Shown here piece by piece: positions 56,701 through 64,000 of a stretch of DNA of 64,000 bases. Source of the DNA: Watersipora subatra (taxonomy: Eukaryota; Bryozoa; Gymnolaemata; Cheilostomatida; Watersiporidae); assembly GCF_963576615.1 (NCBI RefSeq), contig NC_088711.1:23468182-23532181 (forward strand). The letters run 5' to 3'. The notes under the pieces were generated by a model, which saw only the letters and a program-made list of their open reading frames with translations, did no database searches and was not told the DNA's origin. The position numbers and the translations under genes are program-made. Position 1 is the first letter of the stretch. Each line of letters begins with the position of its first letter.

Positions 56701-59262
56701 CATCTTTTACAGTACCACTTTTTTGAGATTGTGGTATACTGTAGCGGTTCTAAAACAGAACAATACTCTAAATTTCACGTTATGAGTTTTGGTCATGATA
56801 ATAAAACAATAAGGTGCATCTAGTTTAAGTAGACTCAAGAACAAACTGGTCGCGCCTTATGATCTTATCATATTGGGTTGAAAAAGTGCCACCAATGATT
56901 ACATGTTGTTCCTATCTCAAGTGTGTATTTCTGATAAAAAAAACTTCTACAACATTGCTGTAAAGGGTCGCTTTGCTCAGCAATAGATTATATTATTGGT
57001 TTGTGCTAGAGTATTATAAACTCCTCTCATATGCTAAAGCCCATGATACCAAGACATAAGTTAGGCTTCACACTAAATACTCATCTGTGGCTAATAGCCT
57101 GTGACTTGCAAAACCTGTAAAAATCAGTACCGCTCTGAGAGGGCTGAGCCAAACATTTTTATAATGGTAATTATGCAATTGGCTTTTCGATCAGGTTAGA
57201 TTAAAACTCAAGCAACTTGTACATATAGCTACAATACTTACATGTACGTATAGCTACTTATAAGTATGCATGCCACTTATCTTTGTATATATTTAGTATA
57301 CAGGCATATATATGTATATATGAAAATATACAAACATATATATATATATATATATAAACATATATATATATAAACATATATATATATATATATATATAAA
57401 CATATATCTATAGGCATACCAATCTTGCCAAGGCTTGGATCGACTACAAAAACGCCTATGACTCAATTTTCCATAGTTGGATACTTGAGTGCCTCAGTAT
57501 GTATAAGGTTCCCCCTGCTCTTGTGGCATTCATCAAGATGTCAATGACCAAATGGAAGATGGAACTGGAGGCTAATGGCAAAAAGCTGGCGAGTGTAAAA
57601 ATTAAGCAAGGCATCTATCAGGTGACTCCATATCACCGCTGCTCCTCTGCATATGCCTAAACCCTCTAAGCAATATGCTGGAGAAGACTCAATATGGGTA
57701 CCAGTTTAAGAGTGGCACCAAGATAAACCCCCTCCTCTACACATGCATGACATCAAGCTGTACGCTAACAAAGAAAGGGACATTGATTCGCTAATACACC
57801 TCACTCAGGTATACAGCAAGGACATTGGAACGACCTTCGGTATTGAGAAATGTAGGAGGCTAATTCCTAAGAAAGACCATTCTATGCTCACAGATAGCCT
57901 AAGAATGCCAAATAGTACCATCAAAGATGTAGAAGAAGGGTACAAGTACTTGGGGATTATGCAAAACAACATCAACCACGAAGCCGAAGTACATCACAAA
58001 GCCATTACTGAATACAAGAAACGCCTTCGGCAGGTCCTACGGAGCCAGCTCAATACCAAGAACCAAGTCATGGAAATAAATACCGACGTACTGCCAGTAA
58101 TAAGATATCCAGCAGGCATAATAAAGTGGACTGAGGAAGCCATCAAGGAAACAGATATAGCAACTCGTAAACTGCTGACCATGCATGGAGCACTCAACCC
58201 AAAATTTGATACTACTAGATTGTATCTCGATAGGAAATATGGCCGTAGGGAACTCAAAAGTGTACAGCAGACAGTGAAGGAGGAAGAACAAAGCATCAAA
58301 GCCTGTGCAGCTTCCATGGCCACTTCAGATAAGTTGCTAGCTGAACTTCAATCAGCTGCTCTGACAATGGAGCTTTGCAGTGATGATGAGGAAACTGACT
58401 GGCACATGAAACCTCTTCATGGTGCCTACCATCGACAAGTATCTAAGGTTGGTGATCTTCACCAGACATATATGTGGCTGAACAAAGAAAACCTAACGGC
58501 CAATACAGAGTCGCTAATCATGGCAGCCCAGGAGCAAGTGCTCCCAACAAGGCAACTCCAAACAAGAATCTATCACAATAGAGACGAGTCTAAAAGCAGA
58601 CTGTGCAAAAATGCACCTGAGACCATCCAACACATCATCAGTGGATGCAAACAGCTCGCAGGAAGCGCATAAACAGAGCGGCATAATCATGTCGCAGGTG
58701 TTGTGTATAGAAGTCTATGTGATGAGTATGGCCCTAATAAACCAAAATACTGGTGGGAAGCTCCTGGTAAGGTCAATGAAAATGACCGCGCTAAGATTCT
58801 CTGGGACTTCTACATCCGGGCTGACAAGCATCTCCTAGAAAACCAACCAGATATAGTGGTGGTGGACAAGGAGAGCAAGAAGGCTACTATAATAGATATA
58901 GCAGTACCCAATGACTACAATATAGCCAGCAAAGAAAAAGAAAAGGTAGAGAAATATCTCTCTTTTGGAGACGCGATTGAAAAATGCTGGGATGTAAAAA
59001 CAACGGTAATCCCAGTAGTCATTGGGGCACTGGGCGCAATAACACTGGCGCATAAAATGTGGCTTGCCCAAATACCAACAACAATCAACTCAGGTGTGTT
59101 GCAGAAAAGTGCGCTATTGGGAACAGCTAACATCTTGAAGCAAATGCTCAAACTCCCAGTTCTCTGGTAGGAGACCTGAGTTAGAGCAGAAATTACCACC
59201 CACACGGGTTAACCGGGGTGAGGAAACAAGTTTTTATACATATAAATATATATATATGTATG

Positions 59263-59300
<38 letters not shown>

Positions 59301-62140
59301 CATACATATATATGTTTATGCATATATATATTATCACATATTCTCATATTATACACACACCTGCGCGCGTATGCACGTGCACAGATACGGCCATACATAC
59401 ATATATATACTGTAAAACCTTTAATTGAACGTCACCTCCTTTTGAGCGCCACCTCTATTGAAACTTCACCTCCAATTGACTGCCACCCTGAGAAAAGGGT
59501 TGAAAAATGGAGTGCCACTCTCTAATTAAAAGCCACCTCCATTTGACCATCACGTTGACATTATTTGATCTTTACGAGCCTATAATATCAATTGTTCAAT
59601 AGAAAAGTTTCCACAGAATCGTTTCTATTTAATGAATCGCTTACATCAATAACAATAAAATTTCTCGTTGTCCAATATCTAAAGCTTTTCATTTCGTTAA
59701 AACTTTGAAATTAACACCATAAAAATAATTAATCAATCATTAATCAATCAAATTAATTAATCAATAATTAATTACTACTGTCTCAGGCTAATAGTAGTTC
59801 CTTGTTTAACGCAGTCTTGATAATTCGAAGTACATTATGTAAAATAATATATGTATATAATGTACTTATAAAAAATAGTTTACATTTACAATTTACAATG
59901 GTAAAAAAGGTTAAGATTAGCGGGCAAAACTTTTATGGGTTGCAGTTGTGCTGAATGCATTGCGTAAAAGTTTTATTCTGTCAAAAAATTGTTTGGACGC
60001 TAATATCAGCTCGCTCAGCGGTCCAAAAAATGAGTTGAGGTCAGAAGATGTCGTGGAAGGTACTGAACAACCAGAAGATGTTCATTCAATCAAAAGCAAC
60101 AATCAGAACGCCGCTATCCAAGCAAAAGATGACAAATCTTTTTGTTTTAGGACGTTAGTTCTTGTTTCTGCATGTAATGTAATTATGGTTCGTTTATGTG
60201 TCTGGTTAATGAATATATATATTTGTAGCACGTGATCGATTATCGTTACACAACTTATAAATTTGCAGATTTATAGCATATTATTTAATAGCATCCTTGC
60301 GATTATCTTAACACGACTTACAAAGAATCGACCCTCATAATTCCACTTCTATTGCATTTGAAAAGCAAGTTCTGGCCGCAAACTGTAGCAAACATATCAA
60401 TGAGTGCAATGATATTTTATTCAACATTGCTAAATATAGATATAAAAAAAATGCCTTCAAGTTTAGAATGAAATAAAAAATTCAAAGCTTTAGCAAATTG
60501 CAAAGCAAGAAAAAGGCTATAATATGATCCCAGATTAATTGTAAACAATAGATAACAACTGGTAGAGATATATCTTGGCTTCCCCATGCAAATTTTATTT
60601 AGATATATTTGACAAGTTAAAGGTAAGTTAGGAGATTTGTTGCATTCAAAAAGGTTTAACATGGCTCCACCAAAAAAAGAGGGCCAAATATAGGCGACAT
60701 TCGCTTCGCCCGAAAAAGGGCTAAAATTATCTTCCCAAAATTCTGACCAACCATTTGAAAAATAGACTGCCAGCCACTATTTGAACGCCGCCTCCAATTG
60801 ATTGCCCTTACAGAAGAAGGATTGAAAGTTAGAGCGCCATAGCGTTCAATTTGAGGTTTTATGGTAGTTTTAATATGGTGATGAGTGGCCAGCACTAACT
60901 ACCTTGCTGCTTGCAGACTTGCGCAAAGAAAGAACGAACATTGCAAAAAAACTGACATACTAACAAAAGAAAAATTGTTTTGCCAATTTTATGACTCCTC
61001 AAACAATTGACACGAAAAGTCTTCGCGATTGTTGTAAAAATTCATAGTTGTTCTTTTGCAGTGAGTGAGATTACCTCCCCTGTCAAGAGACCCCATCTTT
61101 TGATAGGATTAGTCTTCTCATGGAGCGTGAGTATCTGCCTTGCATCTCCCTTAGCATACTGGCTCACTGACTGGTTCTACTTCCAGATTGCCATCAGCCT
61201 GCCCAGCGTCGTAATCGGTGCCATCCTCTGGTGGTAGGTAATTTGCACTGCTGTTTATTTGAGCTGCTCGGCTTGAACAATGAATACTTTGGAAAGATAC
61301 TTGGGATGAAAATTCTGGTAATATAGTTAATCATTTGGTTACATTTATTATTTTGAAATCCGATGCTATTCATAGCTCTTTTGACTATCACGTTTGAATA
61401 TTGGTTAAATTGCAAAAATGGTTAAAATGGAAAGGTTTTAACTTTACTGAGAAATATAAAACTTTGACAAATAAGCAAGAACTTTTTCTTTTGACACACA
61501 CGATGCTTGTTTATATTTGTCATTGACTTGTGTTTTTTTACACTTATTAATACTGTGCCTAACGCTTTAATCATTTGCCTCAATATTCTCAAAAGCACAA
61601 AAATATTTTGATATTATGTCAAGGCCAAAACAAAACTAGAACTAATAATAATACATTAAAACTTCAAAATGAGGTTCAAAATGTAATAAACAACCTATAT
61701 ATATAACATCATAATGAAAATTAAGACTGCATTATAGTTTTTTCAAAGTTCTTCACGAGCATCTAGTAAGATGAACACACCTACATAATAGAGGTATGTA
61801 ATAGAGGTATGTAATAGTGAATGTAGCGGTTCAGTGCAACTAATCTTTGATGCCACATTTGTGATAGGGTCTACGATGAGTCGCCGCATTGGCTCTTTGG
61901 CAAAAAGAGGTACAAAGAGGCTCAATTAGTTCTGGATAAAATTGCAAGATGGAACAAACTCACAGATGTTAACATCACGCTATCGATAGATAACCACTTT
62001 ATAACCGACCAAGAGACAAAGCGTAGTGACGAAAAAAATCTGGAAGCGAGGGAAGGGACAAAAGAGGAGACAAATGCTTGTGTGACGATATGCAGGCATC
62101 CTAAGTTTATAGCCATTTTCCTTATCTGCTGCTTCGGTTG
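41736..62140 (+). CDS. SLC22-type (organic ion) transporter of the major facilitator superfamily, six exons, 3' part outside the window
   Basis: Exons: 41736-41902, 53811-53946, 55803-55906, 56104-56258, 61062-61233 and 61868-62140. All phases match; about 335 residues are encoded and the gene continues to the right. The protein would sit in the plasma membrane and move organic ions or similar small molecules. Exon 1 gives NINDILREIGVPGRYQLYVF and TM1. Exon 2 is the extracellular loop with three N-glycosylation sequons and CQQFEYDTSIFSKTVVSQ. Exons 3-4 give FDLVCSRV, TM2 and the motif SDRFGRR split over an intron, then TM3-4. Exon 5 has SEITSPVKR with TM5-6, and exon 6 has DESPHWLFGKKRYKEAQLVL plus the large intracellular loop and TM7. 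The loop before FDLVC is short for SLC22 proteins. Intron 3 has a GC donor (55907-55908). The TTG at 41691 extends the frame, but 41736 is the first ATG. Substrate cannot be predicted. Confidence 0.9.
41903..42714. other. start of intron 1, nothing recognised
   Basis: AT-rich intron sequence with a short purine-rich direct repeat (AATGGGGAAGG at about 42189 and 42232). No gene or transposon end was identified. Confidence 0.4.
42715..42790 (+). mobile_element. tRNA-like sequence, probably a SINE head or tRNA pseudogene
   Basis: GGATAGCACGCCTGTCTGCA followed 30 bases later by GTTCAATTCC resembles A- and B-box spacing of a tRNA-derived promoter (compare TAGC.C.CC..G and GTTCGAATCC). No poly-A tail or flanking duplication was found. 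Confidence 0.4.
42791..44112. other. intron 1, unassigned
   Basis: More GC-rich than its surroundings around 43060-43700, with overlapping short frames on both strands (for example 43035-43274 and 43466-43753). The motif 'TGACCGC.(C/T)CATAA' occurs at 42946 and 43810. It may be an old transposon, but no ends could be defined. Confidence 0.35.
44113..44168. repeat. 10-base tandem repeat GTGGCTACAG, about five units
   Basis: Five nearly perfect units within intron 1 of the transporter. Confidence 0.9.
44322..44462. repeat. 11-base minisatellite ACACACCATAC
   Basis: About thirteen units, one with CGTAC in place of CATAC. The open frames across it on both strands are repeat artefacts. It abuts the hAT element at 44479. 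Confidence 0.93.
44479..45712. mobile_element. hAT-type non-autonomous transposon with a palindromic TTTAAACCA array
   Basis: Perfect 8-bp target duplication ATAAGAAC at 44471-44478 and 45713-45720. The ends are CAGGATTAG and, on the reverse strand, CAGGGTTGG. Both sides contain 'GGTTTTTATGG' and 'GGTTTAAACC' motifs. At about 45580-45700 a 13-base unit, TGGTTTAAACCAA, is repeated about eight times and can fold on itself. No transposase is visible. Confidence 0.85.
45756..46127 (-). CDS. hypothetical 123-residue open frame, unrecognised
   Basis: Starts at an ATG at 46127 and ends TAA at 45756. It is rich in Lys and Thr, with no signal peptide or membrane segment (for example LTLTFVINEKTVTHSVKGRF, KRRQLLKHYQTKNVKVLPL). 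It lies in intron 1 of the transporter, antisense to it. It might be a transposon relic; no partner exons or promoter are apparent. Confidence 0.22.
   Translation of the reverse strand: MCLADVYRITFLEPFMWSTQAMSKLKPCMHDKKVITAGNDLTLTFVINEKTVTHSVKGRFEIRCKRRQLLKHYQTKNVKVLPLVGTVRQGTHGNSLDMNYTQSNLSSKCKTMPLERGANGNAR
46720..48720 (+). pseudogene. decayed copy 2 of the FTGCDAVS / GKGKK family
   Basis: Pieces in family order but in several frames: LEHTCMICEKKMRY (46790), AMAYHNKCYDEYI (47242), CYYKETDTHLLLHACHAADD with VVIKSCDVDVAIMALAHG (47993-48110), HKFSGCDAVLSFAGKRKKSH (about 48225), and MFRKQSYVSVKKPA (48689). These parallel copy 1 at 25899-27384. Multiple stops and shifts show it is dead. It lies in intron 1 of the SLC22-like gene. 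Confidence 0.6.
48721..49341. other. intron 1, simple repeats only
   Basis: TATACATGTC repeats (about four units) at 49066-49105. Otherwise nothing recognised. Confidence 0.4.
49344..50572. mobile_element. TA-target inverted-repeat element (outer)
   Basis: The left end CCCTAGAACACTTATGTATT and the right end (reverse) CCCTAGGACACATATATTTC are inverted, with TA at 49342-49343 and 50573-50574. CGCGAAA-type motifs repeat near both ends. It hosts a second element at 49958-50382. Confidence 0.78.
49958..50382. mobile_element. TA-target MITE nested in the 49344-50572 element
   Basis: The left end CCGTACTTTTCGGACGATTA and right end (reverse) CCGTACTGTTTAATCAAATA are inverted, with TA at 49956-49957 and 50383-50384. 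'GCGGCTTAT' repeats are present at both ends. The style matches the widespread 'CCGTATTTTCCGGACTATAA' mariner/pogo-type MITEs. Confidence 0.78.
50575..51598. other. intron 1, one strong hairpin
   Basis: AAAAATGAGCTCAAAAAAGC near 51190 and its inverted copy near 51240-51258 form a stem of about 23 bp with a loop of about 24 bases. No gene. Confidence 0.5.
51601..52984. mobile_element. foldback element with inverted arms of about 380 bp
   Basis: The arm at 51601-51985 is matched in reverse by 52618-52984. Both start GAGTTATCTTCCCCTA, and both contain AATAAAATCAGCCATGAGAA and GCAGTCGATTAG segments. TA flanks each side (51599-51600, 52985-52986). The 630-base centre is very AT-rich and has a hairpin at about 52100-52150 (GCAAGGATATCCACTA / TAGTGGACATCCTTGC). 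No coding capacity. Confidence 0.8.
53085..53475. repeat. degenerate 18-19-base minisatellite containing CCAAT
   Basis: About twenty diverged units of AGCTATACTGACCAATGGC. It lies in intron 1, about 350 bases before exon 2. Confidence 0.85.
54412..55678. mobile_element. inverted-repeat element with 6-bp duplication, in SLC22 intron 2
   Basis: TCTATT occurs at 54406-54411 and 55679-55684. The ends are GGGGGTCCTACCACACAAAG and, on the reverse strand, GGGGGTCCTCCCATGTTTTG. The left side has three copies of CACTTTTAAAATCACTGTCG. A younger MITE sits inside (54954-55557). No transposase was found. Confidence 0.7.
54954..55557. mobile_element. 604-bp MITE nested in the 54412-55678 element
   Basis: TAGTA flanks both sides (54949-54953, 55558-55562). 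The ends are AAGGTACGGCTACACGTAAC and the same sequence in reverse at the right. Inner inverted copies of GCTAGAATCGTGCT are present. The open frame 55119-55472 has no resemblance to a transposase. Confidence 0.82.
56259..57411. other. intron 4, non-coding, ends in (TA)n
   Basis: No gene. From about 57290 the sequence is TA-rich with ATATATAAACATATATAT units, leading directly into the LINE. Confidence 0.5.
57412..59225 (+). mobile_element. 5'-truncated R2/R4-type LINE (reverse transcriptase + CCHC + restriction-like endonuclease), inactive
   Basis: The sense reading starts inside the reverse transcriptase: AWIDYKNAYDSIFHSWILEC, KIKQGIYQ, then after a one-base shift SISPLLLCICLNPL. The catalytic YMDD box is damaged to MHD (about 57743). 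57743-58672 continues DIKLYANKERDIDSLI, YKYLGI, LPVIRYPAGIIKW and KLLTMHGA. A TAA at 58670-58672 replaces a sense codon just after the zinc-knuckle region (CKNAPETIQHIISGC, whose first Cys is lost). 58703-59170 resumes in the same frame with the PD...D endonuclease signature QPDIVVVDKESKKATIIDIA and the tail ALLGTANILKQMLKLPVLW. C-terminal placement of this endonuclease is typical of R2/R4/NeSL LINEs. (TA)n lies on both flanks. It sits in SLC22 intron 4. Confidence 0.88.
59226..59408. repeat. TA/TATGCA-rich microsatellite
   Basis: TATATA, TATGTATGCATACATA and ACACACC runs follow the LINE. The short frames here are artefacts. Confidence 0.9.
59410..60864. mobile_element. 'CCGTAAAACC' family, copy D, most complete copy
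   Basis: The left end CTGTAAAACCTTTAATTGAA and right end (reverse) CCATAAAACCTCAAATTGAA are inverted, with TA at 59408-59409 and 60865-60866. Its interior matches the two halves of copy C (see that entry), which gives the family's uninterrupted length as about 1.45 kb. The frame 59948-60235 (95 codons) contains the conserved segment NELRSEDVVEGTEQPEDVHS, which is also partly preserved in copy C. It is probably a relic of the parent's protein. Confidence 0.75.
61234..61867. other. SLC22 intron 5, nothing recognised
   Basis: AT-rich intron. The TAGAGGTATGTAA motif is repeated twice near 61790-61815. No gene. Confidence 0.5.
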
Positions 62141-62329
62141 GTGAGTACAGGTTATGATTGTTACCCGTGTTATGAAATAAAATATGTTTGTAATCGCTTA
62201 CAGGCTTATCTATTGCTTTCTCCACAAAAAGCCTGATGTTTATACATTTATATTTACCTCTCATGTGATAACAGCTGACTCAACTTATCTGCGAGCTGCA
62301 CAACAACAATAAAATACTTCTAGATAGCA

Positions 62330-64000
62330 GTAGCAAGTAGCAAAGACAACTAGCAGATGCAACTAGCAAAGACAACTAGCAGATGCAACTAGCAAAGACA
62401 ACTAGCAGATGCAACTAGCAAAGACAACTAGCAGATGCAACTAGCAAAGACAACTAGCAGATGCAACTAGCAAAGACAACTAGCAGATGCAACTAGCAAA
62501 GACAAATAGCAGATGCAACTAGCAAAGACAAATAGCAGATGCAACTAGCAAAGACAAATAGCAGATGCAACTAGCAAAGACAAATAGCAGATGCAACTAG
62601 CAAAGACAAATAGCAGATACAACTAGCAAAGACAACTAGCAGATGCAACTAGCAAAGACAACTAGCAGATGCAACTAGCAAAGACAACTAGCAGATGCAA
62701 CTAGCAAAGACAAATAGCAGATGTAACTAGCAAAGACAAATAGCAGATGCAACTAGCAAAGACAAATAGCAGATGCAACTAGCAAAGACGAATAGCAGAT
62801 GCAACTAGCAAAGACAAATAGCAGATGCAACTATCAAAGACAAATAGCAGATGCAACTAGCAAAGACAACTAGCAGATGCAACTATCAAAGACAACTAGC
62901 AGATGCAACTAGCAAAGACAACTAGCAGATGCAACTATCAAAGACAAATAGCAGATGCAACTATCAAAGACAACTAGCAGATGCAACTATCAAAGACAAA
63001 TAGCAGATGCAACTAGCAAAGACAACTAGCAGATGCAACTATCAAAGACAACTAGCAGATGCAACTAGCAAAGACAACTAGCAGATGCAACTATCAAAGA
63101 CAAATAGCAGATGCAACTATCAAAGACAACTAGCAGATGCAACTATCAAAGACAAATAGCAGATGCAACTATCAAAGACAAATAGCAGATGCAACTAGCA
63201 AAGACAACTAGCAGATGCAACTAGCAAAGACAACTAGCAGATGCAACTATCAAAGACAAATAGCAAATGCAACTAGCAAAGACAAATAGCAGATGCAACT
63301 AGCAAAGACAAATAGCAGATGCAACTAGCAAAGACAACTAGCAGATGCAACTAGCAAAGACAACTAGCAGATGCAACTAGCAAAGACAACTAGCAGATGC
63401 AACTAGCAAAGACAAATAGCAGATACAACTAGCAAAGACAACTAGCAGATGCAACTAGCAAAGACAACTAGCAGATGCAACTAGCAAAGACAACTAGCAG
63501 ATGCAACTAGCAAAGACAAATAGCAGATGCAACTAGCAAAGACAAATAGCAGATACAACTAGCAAAGACAACTAGCAGATGCAACTAGCAAAGACAAATA
63601 GCAGATGCAACTAGCAAAGACAAATAGCAGATGCAACTAGCAAAGACAAATAGCAGATGCAACTAGCAAAGACAAATAGCAGATGCAACTAGCAAAGACA
63701 AATAGCAGATGCAACTAGCAAAGACAAATAGCAGATACAACTATCAAAGACAACTAGCAGATGCAACTAGCAAAGACAAATAGCAGATGCAACTAGCAAA
63801 GACAACTAGCAGATGCAACTAGCAAAGACAAATAGCAGATGCAACTAGCGAAGACAAATAGCAGATGCAACTAGCAAAGACAACTAGCAGATGCAACTAG
63901 CAAAGACAAATAGCAGATGCAACTAGCGAAGACAAATAGCAGATGCAACTAGCAAAGACAACTAGCAGATGCAACTAGCAAAGACAACTAGCAGATGCAA
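62330..64000. repeat. 26-base minisatellite, about 64 units, running off the right edge
   Basis: The unit is GCAACTAGCAAAGACAACTA + GCAGAT. Two main variable sites are seen: C or A in 'CAACTAGCAG/CAAATAGCAG', and G or T in 'ACTAGCAAAG/ACTATCAAAG'. The variants are clustered: TATC units are confined mainly to about 62825-63250 plus one near 63740. It lies in the intron after SLC22 exon 6. Confidence 0.97.

Noticed and set aside
57994..58323. Minus-strand open frames opposite the LINE
   Set aside because: Shadows of the plus-strand reverse-transcriptase reading.
62330..64000. Regular repeat array as a possible CRISPR
   Set aside because: The repeats are head-to-tail without unique spacers, in a eukaryotic intron with no cas genes. 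It is a minisatellite.

Overview
This is nuclear DNA from an animal. It is AT-rich, its genes are broken into short exons by introns with GT/GC...AG borders, it carries AATAAA poly(A) signals, and it is crowded with DNA transposons, LINE pieces, a tRNA-headed SINE and minisatellites. The host genes (an NHE-like exchanger tail, an SS18-family coactivator, an SLC22-like transporter) are metazoan. The transposon mix suggests a non-vertebrate, perhaps a marine lophotrochozoan, but the sequence does not settle the phylum.

Layout: 1-1650 is the transposase end of a piggyBac-like element (minus strand). 6258-10375 (+) holds the last three coding exons of a putative NHE2/3-type Na+/H+ exchanger, with two non-autonomous elements in its last intron. 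11068-14280 (-) is a convergent SS18-like gene with a long Gln/Met-rich region placed before, not after, its SNH domain. 15253-17397 is a hAT element (8-bp target duplication) carrying a nested 1-kb inverted-repeat element (9-bp duplication) that contains a RecQ-like helicase scrap. 17853-22792 is a 4.9-kb element with TTAA borders and 19-bp inverted ends. It contains two tail-to-tail spliced genes: a THAP-domain protein and a protein carrying the P2X7-type C-terminal 'ballast' zinc domain. No transposase core is visible in it.

22800-41700 is mostly transposon debris: a LINE tail with a hAT MITE, a decayed gene with a 'TGCDAVS...GKGKK' motif, a CR1-like LINE tail, a twice-interrupted 3-kb element and a SINE. 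From 41736 to the right edge runs an SLC22-type transporter (+). Six exons are recognisable, encoding TM1 to about TM7 over 20 kb. Its introns are filled by hAT, TA-target and inverted-repeat elements, a second copy of the decayed gene family, an R2/R4-type LINE, and a 26-bp minisatellite that runs off the window.

Host genes and transposon genes seem functionally unrelated. The most unusual items are the THAP + ballast-domain element, the reordered SS18-like protein, and the SINE that shares the 3' tail of the R2/R4-type LINE, with both sitting at (TA)n tracts.
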